This document shows, piece by piece, positions 32,810 to 42,273 of a stretch of 64,000 bases of DNA. The translations under genes and the position numbers were made by a program. Source of the stretch: an uncultured Cellvibrio sp. (GTDB lineage Bacteria > Pseudomonadota > Gammaproteobacteria > Pseudomonadales > Cellvibrionaceae); assembly GCA_946481095.1 (NCBI GenBank), contig CAMLML010000008.1, positions 12,381 to 76,380 on the forward strand, written 5' to 3'. How positions within the stretch are numbered: the stretch's first letter is position 1; every line of letters starts with the position of its first letter. Under the pieces are notes generated by a model that had not been told where the DNA came from, ran no database searches, and saw only the letters and a list, made by a program, of their open reading frames with translations.

Positions 32810-35326
32810 CTAATTTTTTTCTGCAAGGGACATTATGTAGGCTGCCAGTGCCTGGCGATCTGTTTCACTCAAGCCCGCAAAAGACGGCATGGCCTGACTA
32901 CCCCAAACACCACTGCCACCTTTCTCAATTTTCTGCACCAGATAACTCATAGCATCGGTATTTTGCTGATATTTTTTAGCAACTTTTTTAAATGCAGGAC
33001 CTATTCTGTCCTCATCCAGATTATGGCAAGCCAAACAATTATTGGCGTCTACCAATGTTTTTCCCAGTGCAATTGGATCAAGCTGTTGATGACCTTGTGC
33101 TGCAGGTTTTGTCAGGTTTTGAATATTACCCACTGCCTGTTCTTTTTCAGCAAATTCAATTTTTGAAAAACGCGCGTCAGGATTGTGTGTAAACCATGAC
33201 ATGCCATATTCGAGTAAATACAAATTGCCATCAGGCCCGAATTTCGCGTCGATGGGTAATGCATACTGAATGTGTGGTGCGAAAGAATCTATTTTATAAA
33301 TGCGTCCGTTTTGATTATTAAAATCAACCACTTTTACCCAGGCACGCATAAAATCCAGAATAAATAATTGGCCATCGTAATATTCAGGATAAGCTCCGGA
33401 TATTCTTTGGTATTTTTGATAATCATAAATATCGGCTACCAATGCAGAACGGCCACCGGTTCCAAATTCAGGGAATACATCTGATGCCGAATAGGGATAG
33501 GCAATAAATGCAGATTGTGCTGCTGGTAAATCGACTAACCCGGTATTACGGGGTGAATTATTTTTTGGCGATTGCGGATCAACCCAGGACTGAGGCTCCT
33601 GTTTGATGTAATCAAATATTCGATAAGGTTTATTTTGACCAATAACCAAAGGCCAACCAAAATTTCCCGCTTGTTTAACGCGATTAATCTCATCGTAACC
33701 ACGCGTACCTTTTCGATCCGAGTCTTCACCGGCATCCGGACCTATATCGGAAAACCAGAGCTGTTTGTATTTGGTATCCCATGCAATCGAATAGGGATTG
33801 CGCGCACCCATGACATAAATTTCCGGGCGTCCCTGTTTTGTATCCACAAATAAATTGCCTTCCGGAATTTTATAACTGCCATCCTCTTGCGGAATAATAC
33901 GCAAAATTTTTCCACGCAAATCCTGTGAATTGGCGGAGCTGCGTAAAGCATCATTTTTTGATAAATCCGGCCGGAAATCCATGGGGGAATAACCATCCTG
34001 TTCATGTGGATTGGTATTGTCACCCGTGGAATAAAACAAAATCCGATTATCAGCGAAGGCCAAATCACCGCCGGTATGACAACAATTATTATCAATAGGA
34101 TGCTGTAGCAGTATTTTCTCAGTCTTTAACTGAAGCTGATTATCGGTAAACTCAAATCGTGAAAGCCGCTGATAAATTTGCTCTTTCTCATCCTGTTTTG
34201 AATAAACCAGATAAACAAATGGTTTTGCAGGAAATTCTGGATCGACTGCAACCCCCACCAACCCAATCTCCAAATAACTGATAAAAGTCAAATCCAGTTT
34301 GCCAACCGTTTGTGATTTGCTTGAATCTTTTTCAACAAGTAATAGTTCACCTGGACGCAATGCAATCAAAGCATCGCCATTTGGAAAAAAATCAAATTTG
34401 ACCGGTTCATTTAATTTTTCAACATAGGTTTTTTTAACAAACCGTAATTGCGGTGGTTTTACCTGAGCATACTCAAGATCAGGGCTCTGTTGTTTGCGAT
34501 AATTTTTAGCAACCACATATTTCAATCCATTAATTAACAACTGCTGAAAAACCGGATTCTGGAAAGTTTCCCTGGTATGACCCAAACCTGTATAAAACGC
34601 ACGCCCACCATCATATTCATGCACCCAGGTAATCGGATGATGCTCACCATGTTCGCCTCCCTGATAAGTTGTCTCATCGACTTCTATCAAATGGGTCAAA
34701 CCTTCATAGATATCGCGATAGTTGTACCACTCGTCTGCCAATGAAAATTCATGCGGAATATCTTTTAATACAGGATTATCCGGAAGCAAACTGACCAGTT
34801 TGGCATTTTGTACATTACTGGGTTGGTTCGGATGATTTTTGAATACAGCACCCACCAGATTGCGATACCAAAACCAGTCACCTTCCCATTCCGTATCGGC
34901 AGCCGAGTGAATTCCTGCAAATCCCCCACCCGCTTGAATATAACGCTCCATCGCCGCTTCCTGATTGGCATCCAGAACATCCAATGATGTATTCAGAAAA
35001 ACAATCGCATTAAATTGTTTTAAATCGGTGTCATTAAAAATGGATGAATCCTCAGTCGCAACCACAGAAAACTTTTCTGCGACGGCCAACTTTTCAAAAG
35101 TAGCGATTCCTTCAGGAATAGAGTCATGGCGCCAGCCGCTGGTTTTACTGAACACCAATATTTTGGCTGTTGCCAAAGAATCTATTTGCCCGGGAATAGT
35201 TGATGCAGACACAGGTTTTGTTGATTCCGGTGCTGATGAATCACAACCTGAAAATCCAATAGAAAGAAGAAAAAAAGAAAGGCAGTGAAAGATAAAACGA
35301 AAGCAGCGAGAAACCTGTGAAGTCAT
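32810..35326 (-). CDS. Lipoprotein with ThuA, sugar-dehydrogenase-like propeller and cytochrome c domains
   Basis: 838 residues. A lipobox (SIGFSGC) anchors it to a membrane. Residues about 50-275 form a ThuA-like glutamine-amidotransferase fold (ILVFSKTSGWRHDSIPEGI; GGFAGIHSAADTEWEGDWFW; WVHEYDGGRAFYTGLGH). Residues about 295-720 are a six-bladed GSDH-like propeller (GLVGVAVDPEF, CCHTGGDLAFADNRILFYST, RPEIYVMGARNPYSIAWD). Residues about 745-838 are cytochrome c (CLACH haem motif, QAMPSFAGLSE with a candidate Met ligand). Related proteins in Bacteroidetes and planctomycetes act on unknown glycans or sugars and pass electrons through the haem. AGGAG precedes the ATG. Single-gene transcript by its terminator. 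Confidence 0.88.
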   Translation of the reverse strand: MTSQVSRCFRFIFHCLSFFLLSIGFSGCDSSAPESTKPVSASTIPGQIDSLATAKILVFSKTSGWRHDSIPEGIATFEKLAVAEKFSVVATEDSSIFNDTDLKQFNAIVFLNTSLDVLDANQEAAMERYIQAGGGFAGIHSAADTEWEGDWFWYRNLVGAVFKNHPNQPSNVQNAKLVSLLPDNPVLKDIPHEFSLADEWYNYRDIYEGLTHLIEVDETTYQGGEHGEHHPITWVHEYDGGRAFYTGLGHTRETFQNPVFQQLLINGLKYVVAKNYRKQQSPDLEYAQVKPPQLRFVKKTYVEKLNEPVKFDFFPNGDALIALRPGELLLVEKDSSKSQTVGKLDLTFISYLEIGLVGVAVDPEFPAKPFVYLVYSKQDEKEQIYQRLSRFEFTDNQLQLKTEKILLQHPIDNNCCHTGGDLAFADNRILFYSTGDNTNPHEQDGYSPMDFRPDLSKNDALRSSANSQDLRGKILRIIPQEDGSYKIPEGNLFVDTKQGRPEIYVMGARNPYSIAWDTKYKQLWFSDIGPDAGEDSDRKGTRGYDEINRVKQAGNFGWPLVIGQNKPYRIFDYIKQEPQSWVDPQSPKNNSPRNTGLVDLPAAQSAFIAYPYSASDVFPEFGTGGRSALVADIYDYQKYQRISGAYPEYYDGQLFILDFMRAWVKVVDFNNQNGRIYKIDSFAPHIQYALPIDAKFGPDGNLYLLEYGMSWFTHNPDARFSKIEFAEKEQAVGNIQNLTKPAAQGHQQLDPIALGKTLVDANNCLACHNLDEDRIGPAFKKVAKKYQQNTDAMSYLVQKIEKGGSGVWGSQAMPSFAGLSETDRQALAAYIMSLAEKN

Positions 35327-35433
35327 GAAATCTCCTTACGCAAAATGATCTCTGATATTAATAATGATAGAAAACTTTTAGTGTAGAGATCAGTTTGCAT
35401 AAGTGCTTATGGATTTACAGAAACAAACAGAGC

Positions 35434-37605
35434 TTAACTGATCCAGCGTCGAATCTTCGCCTCAATATCTTCGAACCTAACCGGTTTGGATAAAATATCG
35501 TCCATGCCGGAATTAATACAAACCATCTCATCAGGATTTGAGTGGTGGCTGGTCACAGCGATAATTGGTATATGCCCTGTTAGTATTTCGCGTTCGCGTT
35601 CGCGAATTTTTTCGGTTGCCAACAGACTTTCCTGTTCTCGCATATCATAATCCATAAATAGTAGATCGAATTTTTCAGACTCCAGAATCTGCGCAGCTTC
35701 CAAACCTGCCGGCACAATATGAACCTGACAACCCAATTTTTTAAGCATTGCACTCATCACCATTTGTTCTACACGATTGTCTTGTACCAGCAATATTTTT
35801 GGCATCACAGCATTACCCAAAGAATCCTGGGTATCTGAAGAACTACTGATCGGATCCGTTCCTGAATGAATTAATTTTTGTAATACCAAGTCATACAAAC
35901 GGCGACGCATGATCGGTTTTTCAATAACCGTAATTTGTGGATAAAGCCGCAAGTGTGAACGCATCTCGGCCGTGTCGGATTGCAGGCTGCTCATTGCAAT
36001 AATTTGCGGCAAGTGACCAAAACGCCCGGCAATATCGCGGGAAATTGCCAATCCATTCAAATTAATAAGACGGGTGTAAATCAACACCAGATCAACTGCA
36101 TGATTTTTTTGTAATTCCTGTAATTTTTTTAACGCAGCCTCTCCACCTGAAACCATCCACACATTCATGCCCCAGGCCATCATTTCATCTGCCAGTGCAT
36201 TTCCATTTGCATCAGGAGAATCTATTAACAACAATCCCTTGTTTGCCAATTTGTGTTCGGATCCAAGCCGTGTCTCTTCGTGCGAAACAACCTGCAGCTC
36301 GACATTGACATATATACGGTGCGCCCTGTTTTTTCCTTCCCTTATATGCAGGCTGCCACCCATACACTCAGCCAAACCTTTACATATTGAAAGACCAATT
36401 CCCTGCATATGTGTTTCAGCACCTTCTTCAGTCAATGAGCTTCCGGCTATGTTATTACTGATCACAATTTGCAAATCACCCAAGTCATCCTGTTCCTGTT
36501 GAAATTTTGCTTCAATAAAAATCTGTTCGATACTGGGTACTTTTAATGCGTAGTTCATCAAAGTACTTAAAATTTGGTTTAACCTTGACACGTCACCTTT
36601 TGTCCGAGCTGGCATATGTGGATCGAACATATAAAACAATTCAACACCTTGCTGATGCGCATCAAGTGAAAAATCTTGAACAAACTTTTCAAGCACACGA
36701 CGCAAATCAAATTCGACTTGATCCAGTAACAATGATCGAGTGGTAATTTTCGAAAAATCAACGACGTTATTAACCAAATCAATCTGTCTGCCTGCTGCTT
36801 TGGTTGCCATTGTCAGCAATTCACTATGATGTTCGGATAATTGTGATTCATCCACCAACGACAGAGGCTTTAATACATCGCTGATTGAAGAGCGAAACTC
36901 CTGGCCCAAATTCACAAGAAATTCATTTTTCAATTCCATTTGCGCTAAAGAGGATGCGTGCTCTTTTTCCAAACCTTGTGCACGTTCACGCAGCGCCAGG
37001 TTCGCTTCCAATCTTTCCCAATAGGTATTACAGGTCACTTTGCCTTGATGGGTTAACATGTAAAAAAACATCAACATGATGCAACCGTAAAGCACACCGT
37101 CCAAATGCCCTAACAAAAACGCGGTAATAGCCGCAGGAATTTGCCCTATGGCAAGATACAAAAATAAAAAATGACGGTAAGGGGCAAACACGTTGGCCAC
37201 TGAAGAATAAAAAACAACTGAATATAACCACATCACCAGGGTTTCATTTTCCATGCCCAGATGCCAGGTTAATGTCACCAGAATAACACTCCACCAGGCC
37301 GCACCTATGCAGGATGCAAAAAAATACAGATTGCGCCATCGCGCCGGTGCGCGAGCATAAAGAGTATCGAATCGAAATAAAAAATAGGCTCGCCACAATG
37401 TCACAACTAACAAACCGGTTACCAGAACGATTGCAGTGTTGTGTTCTTTTTCTTCAAAATTTCCAAAAGCGAGGCACAGAATAAAAACAATAAAATTAAG
37501 AATTAATCCGCGCCGACTGTATTTGGCCACACGCGCATCGGTTTCACGCATAATTACGCGATCTTTTTGAACTTTACTTTGGGGAATAAAAAATTGAAGC
37601 TTCAT
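35434..37605 (-). CDS. Hybrid histidine-kinase-like protein with degenerate kinase core
   Basis: About 723 residues. Around six N-terminal membrane helices (residues about 35-190) are followed by a coiled coil and a HisKA-like helix in which the phosphorylated histidine is replaced by glutamine (FLVNLGQEFRSS where FxxNxSHExRTP is usual; CAG codon at 36903-36901). The N box lacks its asparagine (LNQILSTLMNYALKV) and the G1 region lacks DxGxG (HMQGIGLSICKGLAE). A first receiver has Tyr for the acceptor Asp (LVLIYTRLINLNGL). The second receiver looks intact (Asp-Asn pocket LLVQDN, acceptor DLLFMDYDM, AVTSH, LSKPV). It is therefore probably not an autokinase but a signalling relay or receiver controlled by another kinase. 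Confidence 0.85.
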   Translation of the reverse strand: MKLQFFIPQSKVQKDRVIMRETDARVAKYSRRGLILNFIVFILCLAFGNFEEKEHNTAIVLVTGLLVVTLWRAYFLFRFDTLYARAPARWRNLYFFASCIGAAWWSVILVTLTWHLGMENETLVMWLYSVVFYSSVANVFAPYRHFLFLYLAIGQIPAAITAFLLGHLDGVLYGCIMLMFFYMLTHQGKVTCNTYWERLEANLALRERAQGLEKEHASSLAQMELKNEFLVNLGQEFRSSISDVLKPLSLVDESQLSEHHSELLTMATKAAGRQIDLVNNVVDFSKITTRSLLLDQVEFDLRRVLEKFVQDFSLDAHQQGVELFYMFDPHMPARTKGDVSRLNQILSTLMNYALKVPSIEQIFIEAKFQQEQDDLGDLQIVISNNIAGSSLTEEGAETHMQGIGLSICKGLAECMGGSLHIREGKNRAHRIYVNVELQVVSHEETRLGSEHKLANKGLLLIDSPDANGNALADEMMAWGMNVWMVSGGEAALKKLQELQKNHAVDLVLIYTRLINLNGLAISRDIAGRFGHLPQIIAMSSLQSDTAEMRSHLRLYPQITVIEKPIMRRRLYDLVLQKLIHSGTDPISSSSDTQDSLGNAVMPKILLVQDNRVEQMVMSAMLKKLGCQVHIVPAGLEAAQILESEKFDLLFMDYDMREQESLLATEKIREREREILTGHIPIIAVTSHHSNPDEMVCINSGMDDILSKPVRFEDIEAKIRRWIS

Positions 37606-37609
37606 TATC

Positions 37610-37807
37610 TTATCCAAGCACGTGTACTGCAATTTCTTTAATAACAAAGACCATTACTGCCAATCCCAATACACCATAAAGCACAAAAGTTCCAAACTTC
37701 CCTGCTTTGGATTTTTTTGCCAGGTCGCCTATGATAAAAAACATAAAAATAATCAAAGCACCAACACAGAGGTAAATTGCCAGTGTCTCAAATAAGGTTA
37801 TTGACAT
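37610..37807 (-). CDS. DUF2788 small membrane protein
   Basis: 65 residues from the ATG at 37807 (GGAGAC upstream), with two membrane helices and the DUF2788 signature FFIIGDLAKKSKAGKFGTFVL. Function unknown; family members are common in gammaproteobacteria. It ends four bases before the start of the hybrid kinase-like gene and probably shares its transcript. Confidence 0.85.
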   Translation of the reverse strand: MSITLFETLAIYLCVGALIIFMFFIIGDLAKKSKAGKFGTFVLYGVLGLAVMVFVIKEIAVHVLG

Positions 37808-37893
37808 AAGTTGTCTCCGGTTCAAGGAGGCGAATTATGCTATTTTCCCAGCCGATATGCGAGAATAAAGCAGGTAATTTTTTGGAGACACCT

Positions 37894-38526
37894 ATGCGCT
37901 TTACCAAATTTCTGGCTATGTCCTTGATCTGCATCAGCCTGACGGCTTGTGTTTCGTCCTTGCTGATCGGCAATAAAGCCCAAAGCAAATTAATGTGGGC
38001 TTTTCTCAAACCACTGGTTGGCCTGGATCCAAATGAAGTGAACCTGTTTGAAACCCCAATGATCAAAAATCGTATGACAAAATTATTGGGAAGCAAGTAC
38101 GAACCTACCATGAAACTGCTCCGGACTGCACAAGAAATCCAACAGGAAGGCGCGCTTTTTTATATTACTTCACGTTATGCACCCCCACAATTTCAGGAAA
38201 TTACTGACAAGGCTGCAATGGTATGGAATGCCGACACCAACCAGATGGCCGTGATGTTAATTACCGACGGCAATCCGGAAATCATCTCTGAACAAGTCGA
38301 TAAAACCAAACAAAGCATCACACCTGTGCTACCCAAAGAATTACAAACGGCTTATGACAAAGCAGTTGAGAAAAAAAAGGAATTGGATAATGTGAAAGAT
38401 CAAATAGAAAATCTGAAAAATCTTGAACAATTGCCTGAAAAAACCCTCGATCAACTCGAATCATCCGGCACTGAACAAATCCAGCAAAAAATTGATGAAG
38501 GAATGGATGCCGTTGCCACACCCTGA
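37894..38526 (+). CDS. Hypothetical lipoprotein
   Basis: About 210 residues. A lipobox (CISLTAC, Cys about residue 19) follows a short signal; ATG at 37894 has GGAG upstream. The mature part is helical and ends in a Lys/Glu/Gln-rich coiled-coil-like tail (about residues 150-205). I do not recognise a family. It is divergent from the DUF2788 gene and 71 bp upstream of doxX, in the same direction. Confidence 0.65.
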   Translation: MRFTKFLAMSLICISLTACVSSLLIGNKAQSKLMWAFLKPLVGLDPNEVNLFETPMIKNRMTKLLGSKYEPTMKLLRTAQEIQQEGALFYITSRYAPPQFQEITDKAAMVWNADTNQMAVMLITDGNPEIISEQVDKTKQSITPVLPKELQTAYDKAVEKKKELDNVKDQIENLKNLEQLPEKTLDQLESSGTEQIQQKIDEGMDAVATP

Positions 38527-38597
38527 AAAATTTTGTAACAACTCCGTTATTCAATCGTCTATCAGACAGAAAACAATCATTGAAGAGCGGAGTGACT

Positions 38598-39230
38598 ATG
38601 CAAACCATTACCAAACTGACACAACTGGATGGATTAATATCCAGAATCATAAGTCCGATAGCATCCTTGGGATTGAGACTTTATCTGGTGCCCATATTCT
38701 GGATGGCAGGAACACATAAATTAAATCATTTCCAGGATACGGTTGAATGGTTCGGCAATACTGATTGGGGACTGGGTTTACCTTTCCCCTGGTTGATGGC
38801 TTTTTTGGCGACGACAACTGAAATAGCCGGCTCTGTTTTGCTGGCACTGGGACTACTGACTCGCTGGATATGTATTCCATTGATATTTACCATGCTGGTC
38901 GCTATTTTCAGTGTGCACATAGATAATGGTTGGCAAGCAATTGCAGATCCAGCTGCACCTTTTGCAAACCAACAAGTAATGGAGTCGGCTGATAAACTGC
39001 AGAAAGCACGTGAATTACTGCAGGAACACGGGCATTACGAATGGTTAACCAGTTCGGGAAAATTTGTCATTTTAAATAATGGCATCGAATTCGCGGTCAC
39101 TTATTTGCTGATGTTGTTAGGGCTAATGGCATTGGGATCAGGGAAATGGTTTAGTCTTGACTATTGGATAATATTTTTACGAAAACAATTTTTTAAAGAA
39201 AAACAACTTATCAATCATTATGCAATTTAA
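38598..39230 (+). CDS. DoxX family membrane protein
   Basis: About 210 residues with four to five membrane helices and the DoxX pattern SLGLRLYLVPIFWMAGTHKL, FPWLMAFLATTTEIAGSVLL and LGLLTRWICIPL. DoxX-like proteins are poorly defined inner-membrane subunits often linked to redox or thiol stress. ATG at 38598 with GGAG upstream chosen over a TTG 18 bases earlier. Its 3' end overlaps the ECF sigma gene by 11 bp, so the two are co-translated. Confidence 0.85.
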   Translation: MQTITKLTQLDGLISRIISPIASLGLRLYLVPIFWMAGTHKLNHFQDTVEWFGNTDWGLGLPFPWLMAFLATTTEIAGSVLLALGLLTRWICIPLIFTMLVAIFSVHIDNGWQAIADPAAPFANQQVMESADKLQKARELLQEHGHYEWLTSSGKFVILNNGIEFAVTYLLMLLGLMALGSGKWFSLDYWIIFLRKQFFKEKQLINHYAI

Positions 39231-39837
39231 CAATGAAGCTGATTGGATCAACGAATTAATGAAAGGCAATGATGCTGCTTTCGCGCAATTAATTCGTCAA
39301 TATCACGCCACCATGTTGTATCTGGCGAGATCCATTGTCGGCGATCTGCTCGCTGAAGATGTGGTGCAGGAAGCCTGGATTTCTGTGTACGCTAATATTG
39401 CCGGTTTTGAACGCCGCTGCTCACTGAAAACCTGGTTGTTTCGAATTGTCAGCAATCTTGCAACAACCAAACTGCGCAAGGAATCCCGGAAAACTTCGCT
39501 CGAACAATTAGACGGAGAAATACCGGGAAGTTATCTGGATGATTCGAGATTTCAGGACAATGGTCATTGGAAAGGCGGTATCGGAAAATGGAGAATAGAA
39601 TCCCCTGATGAATTATTGGAAGAGCAACAGCTTAAACAATGCATTCACAAAACACTGGCCAAATTACCGGATCTGCAAAAGACCGTTTTTCTGTTACGTG
39701 AAATAGAACAAATCGCTTTTGAAGAAATCTGTGAAATATTAAATATCAGTTCGGCCAATGCCAGGGTTCTGCTACACAGAGCCAGACTACAACTGATGCA
39801 AATGATCGATCATTATCAGGAGACGGGCTCATGTTAA
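39220..39837 (+). CDS. ECF-type RNA polymerase sigma factor
   Basis: 205 residues with both ECF regions: sigma-2 (FAQLIRQYHATMLYLARSIV; AEDVVQEAWISVYANIAGFE; KTWLFRIVSNLATTKLRK) and sigma-4 (LAKLPDLQKTVFLLREIEQI; EEICEILNISSANARVLLHR). It directs polymerase to a small stress-type regulon and is normally held by the anti-sigma factor encoded next, which overlaps it by 7 bp. No typical purine-rich ribosome binding site is obvious; translation is probably coupled to doxX. Confidence 0.93.
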   Translation: MQFNNEADWINELMKGNDAAFAQLIRQYHATMLYLARSIVGDLLAEDVVQEAWISVYANIAGFERRCSLKTWLFRIVSNLATTKLRKESRKTSLEQLDGEIPGSYLDDSRFQDNGHWKGGIGKWRIESPDELLEEQQLKQCIHKTLAKLPDLQKTVFLLREIEQIAFEEICEILNISSANARVLLHRARLQLMQMIDHYQETGSC

Positions 39838-40067
39838 GTTGCAAACAAGTCGCCACTCTTGCCAGCGAATATATTGATGGTAATACTGACACCAGACTCA
39901 ACTGGAAAATTCGTATGCACTTGATGATGTGTTCGCACTGCCGTCGCTTTATTCGTCATCTTAAAATTACCAATACTGTTGCACGCAGTGTACTTGCTGA
40001 AACACAGGATAAAGATGTAGACGAGGTTTTGAAAAAAATTAAAGCTGCCACACAAAAACAGAATTAA
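39831..40067 (+). CDS. Zinc-finger (zf-HC2) anti-sigma factor
   Basis: 78 residues beginning MLSCKQVATLASEYIDG with the Zn-binding motif HLMMCSHCRRF (H-x3-C-x2-C), the hallmark of ZAS anti-sigma factors such as ChrR/RsrA. There is no membrane helix, so it is a cytosolic sensor, possibly of thiol oxidation. It overlaps the sigma gene, the usual stoichiometric arrangement. Confidence 0.9.
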   Translation: MLSCKQVATLASEYIDGNTDTRLNWKIRMHLMMCSHCRRFIRHLKITNTVARSVLAETQDKDVDEVLKKIKAATQKQN

Positions 40068-40153
40068 TATTCTTCTTCATTTTTATCGTCGATTGGATAG
40101 AATAGCGCGGCTTGATTCACCCTCACCCGGCTTTTATATCGTTAATCATATTT

Positions 40154-42268
40154 ATGCAAATCCCCGGCTACAGCATAATCCACAAAATCAATACCGGCGG
40201 TATGTCCAGTGTTTTTGTAGCAACGCAAAACAGTGTGGGGCGCAAAGTCGCACTGAAAATTATGAACCCTGCCCTGGATAAAGATCCGGAATTTCATCAG
40301 CGATTCCAGCGCGAAGCCAACATCATAGGTCAACTGTCCCATCCTCATATCATTCCAATTTATGATATAGGCCGTCATCAAGGTTTAAATTATATTTCCA
40401 TGGAATTTATGCCTAACGGCTCATTGGAAGATAAAATAAAACAAGGAATAAAAATCGAACAGGCAATACAAATCACCTTGCAGATTGCAGCAGCATTGGG
40501 GCATGCACATAGCAAAGGTTATGTGCATCGCGATATCAAACCGGACAATATTTTATTTCGCAACTATAACTCGGCTGTTCTAACCGATTTCGGAATTGCA
40601 CGCGCCATTAAATCTGATCACAAAATGACACAGGCAGGATCAGTGATCGGCACCCCTTATTATATGAGTCCCGAACAGGCACGCGGTGAACCAACAGATG
40701 CCCGCTCGGATTTATACAGTCTCGGAGTTGTGTTCTACGAAATGCTGACAGGTAATAAACTGTTTGAAAGCGATAGTGCCATTACTCTGGGCATCAAGCA
40801 TATTCATGAGCAACCTGCATCATTACCTGCAGATATTGCTTTTTTGCAACCGATTTTGGATAAGTTAATCGCTAAAAAACCTGACAATCGTTATCAAACA
40901 ACCAATGAATTGATCAATGCACTCAACTATTTTACTGACAATCATATTGCTGGAAAATATCAAGCACCGGAACAACAAAATACCCGACAGTTATTTATGC
41001 AGGGTTACAGGTTGATTGCCAACCTTGCTAAAAAATTTATCTACCAAAAATTTTTATCGCAGGATGATTTTAACAAAAACACCAACATTGCAACCCGAAT
41101 TTATGACTCTGAAGACGTAAAAGCAAAGCCAGAATTCAACAAGCGATTTTTTATTTATGCAATCTTACTGGTTGTTTTTGTTATTACAGCACTGCGATTA
41201 TATCCATCACAAAAACAGGAATCGATTACCGATAAATGGCTAAAAATTTCAGCGGATCAAACGGAATCTGAAGAATTGTTACCACTTAACATCATGACAG
41301 AACCTGAAACTGCCTATATTCGATTTCTGGATCTAAATAGAAATTATCAACCCGGCATGCAATTACCTGCAGGTGCTTACCATGTTGAAATCAGTTCTCC
41401 CGGATACCTTACCAAAACCCAATGGATTCGCTTGAATCAAAACACTTCGTTTTTCGAAATAAAACTGGCAGATCAAAACGGCAATAACATTTTGATATTG
41501 CCCGATATGGTGCTCATCAAAAAAGGAACATTTTTAATGGGTGATACACAAACTGCCAGACAAGTTTCAATTAACAGGAATTTTTATATCAGTCGTTATG
41601 AAATAACATTTAATGAATACGATTTTTTCGCAACTGAAACCAATCGTAGGTTACCGGATGACAATGGATGGGGTCGCGGGGACAAACCGGTCATTAACAT
41701 CAGTTGGGATGATGCACTGGCGTATACCCACTGGTTAAGTAAAACCACAGGTAAAATCTATCGTTTACCCAGTGCAGCTGAATGGGAATATGCAGCTCGT
41801 GGAAATACCACCAGTGATTACTGGTGGGGGAATAATCCTGATGACGCTCACAACCGCGCTAACTGTCGTGCAGGTTGTACTGCATGGTGGAAATTTTTTA
41901 GTTCCAACAAAACACAATTAGTTGGATCATTTCCGCCAAATGATTTCGGTTTACACAATACATCAGGCAATGTCGCTGAATGGACAGCAGATTGTGCTGA
42001 TACTGACCATCATTCAGAATTTTTATCACCTTGTGTAAAACGCATTGTGCGTGGAGGTTCTTATAGCAGCAAAGTGGAAAATATTACTTCTTTTGCACAA
42101 ACCAAAGTTGCCAGCAATCTAGCCAAAAACAATCTTGGGATGCGCGTAGTAAGGGAAGTGTCATCACGTTTCGATGATCCTAAACAAGATGCTGCAGGAT
42201 CACGAAACCTTTTCAGGGATATCAAAAATAGTCTCTTTAATTTCCGTCAAAATCAGGGAGAGAAATAA
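40154..42268 (+). CDS. Ser/Thr protein kinase fused to a formylglycine-generating-enzyme-like domain
   Basis: About 704 residues. The N-terminal Hanks-type kinase (about 1-270) shows INTGGMSSVF, VALKIM, HRDIKPDNILF, TDFGIARA and YYMSPEQARGEP. A membrane helix lies near residues 337-355. A PEGA-like beta domain follows (TEPETAYIRFL ... LPAGAYHVEISSPGYL), then a C-terminal FGE-sulfatase/SUMF1-like domain (FLMGDTQTARQVSINRNFYI; RLPSAAEWEYAARGNTTSD; NTSGNVAEWTADC; RIVRGGSYSS). Such fusions place a periplasmic sensing or modification module on a kinase. ATG at 40154 (MQIPGYSI) was chosen because kinase homology starts there, although its ribosome site is weak. Follows the anti-sigma gene by 86 bp. 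Confidence 0.88.
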   Translation: MQIPGYSIIHKINTGGMSSVFVATQNSVGRKVALKIMNPALDKDPEFHQRFQREANIIGQLSHPHIIPIYDIGRHQGLNYISMEFMPNGSLEDKIKQGIKIEQAIQITLQIAAALGHAHSKGYVHRDIKPDNILFRNYNSAVLTDFGIARAIKSDHKMTQAGSVIGTPYYMSPEQARGEPTDARSDLYSLGVVFYEMLTGNKLFESDSAITLGIKHIHEQPASLPADIAFLQPILDKLIAKKPDNRYQTTNELINALNYFTDNHIAGKYQAPEQQNTRQLFMQGYRLIANLAKKFIYQKFLSQDDFNKNTNIATRIYDSEDVKAKPEFNKRFFIYAILLVVFVITALRLYPSQKQESITDKWLKISADQTESEELLPLNIMTEPETAYIRFLDLNRNYQPGMQLPAGAYHVEISSPGYLTKTQWIRLNQNTSFFEIKLADQNGNNILILPDMVLIKKGTFLMGDTQTARQVSINRNFYISRYEITFNEYDFFATETNRRLPDDNGWGRGDKPVINISWDDALAYTHWLSKTTGKIYRLPSAAEWEYAARGNTTSDYWWGNNPDDAHNRANCRAGCTAWWKFFSSNKTQLVGSFPPNDFGLHNTSGNVAEWTADCADTDHHSEFLSPCVKRIVRGGSYSSKVENITSFAQTKVASNLAKNNLGMRVVREVSSRFDDPKQDAAGSRNLFRDIKNSLFNFRQNQGEK

Positions 42269-42273
42269 AACCA

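Noticed and set aside
35353..35371. GATATTAATAATGATAGAA as a Fur box before the ThuA fusion gene
   Set aside because: About 12 of 19 matches but without the intact ATGATAAT core; expected by chance in AT-rich intergenic DNA.
38598..40067. DoxX plus ECF sigma factor as part of a bufferin/methanobactin-like RiPP cluster
   Set aside because: No DUF2282 precursor, DUF692 enzyme or DUF2063 partner is present nearby.
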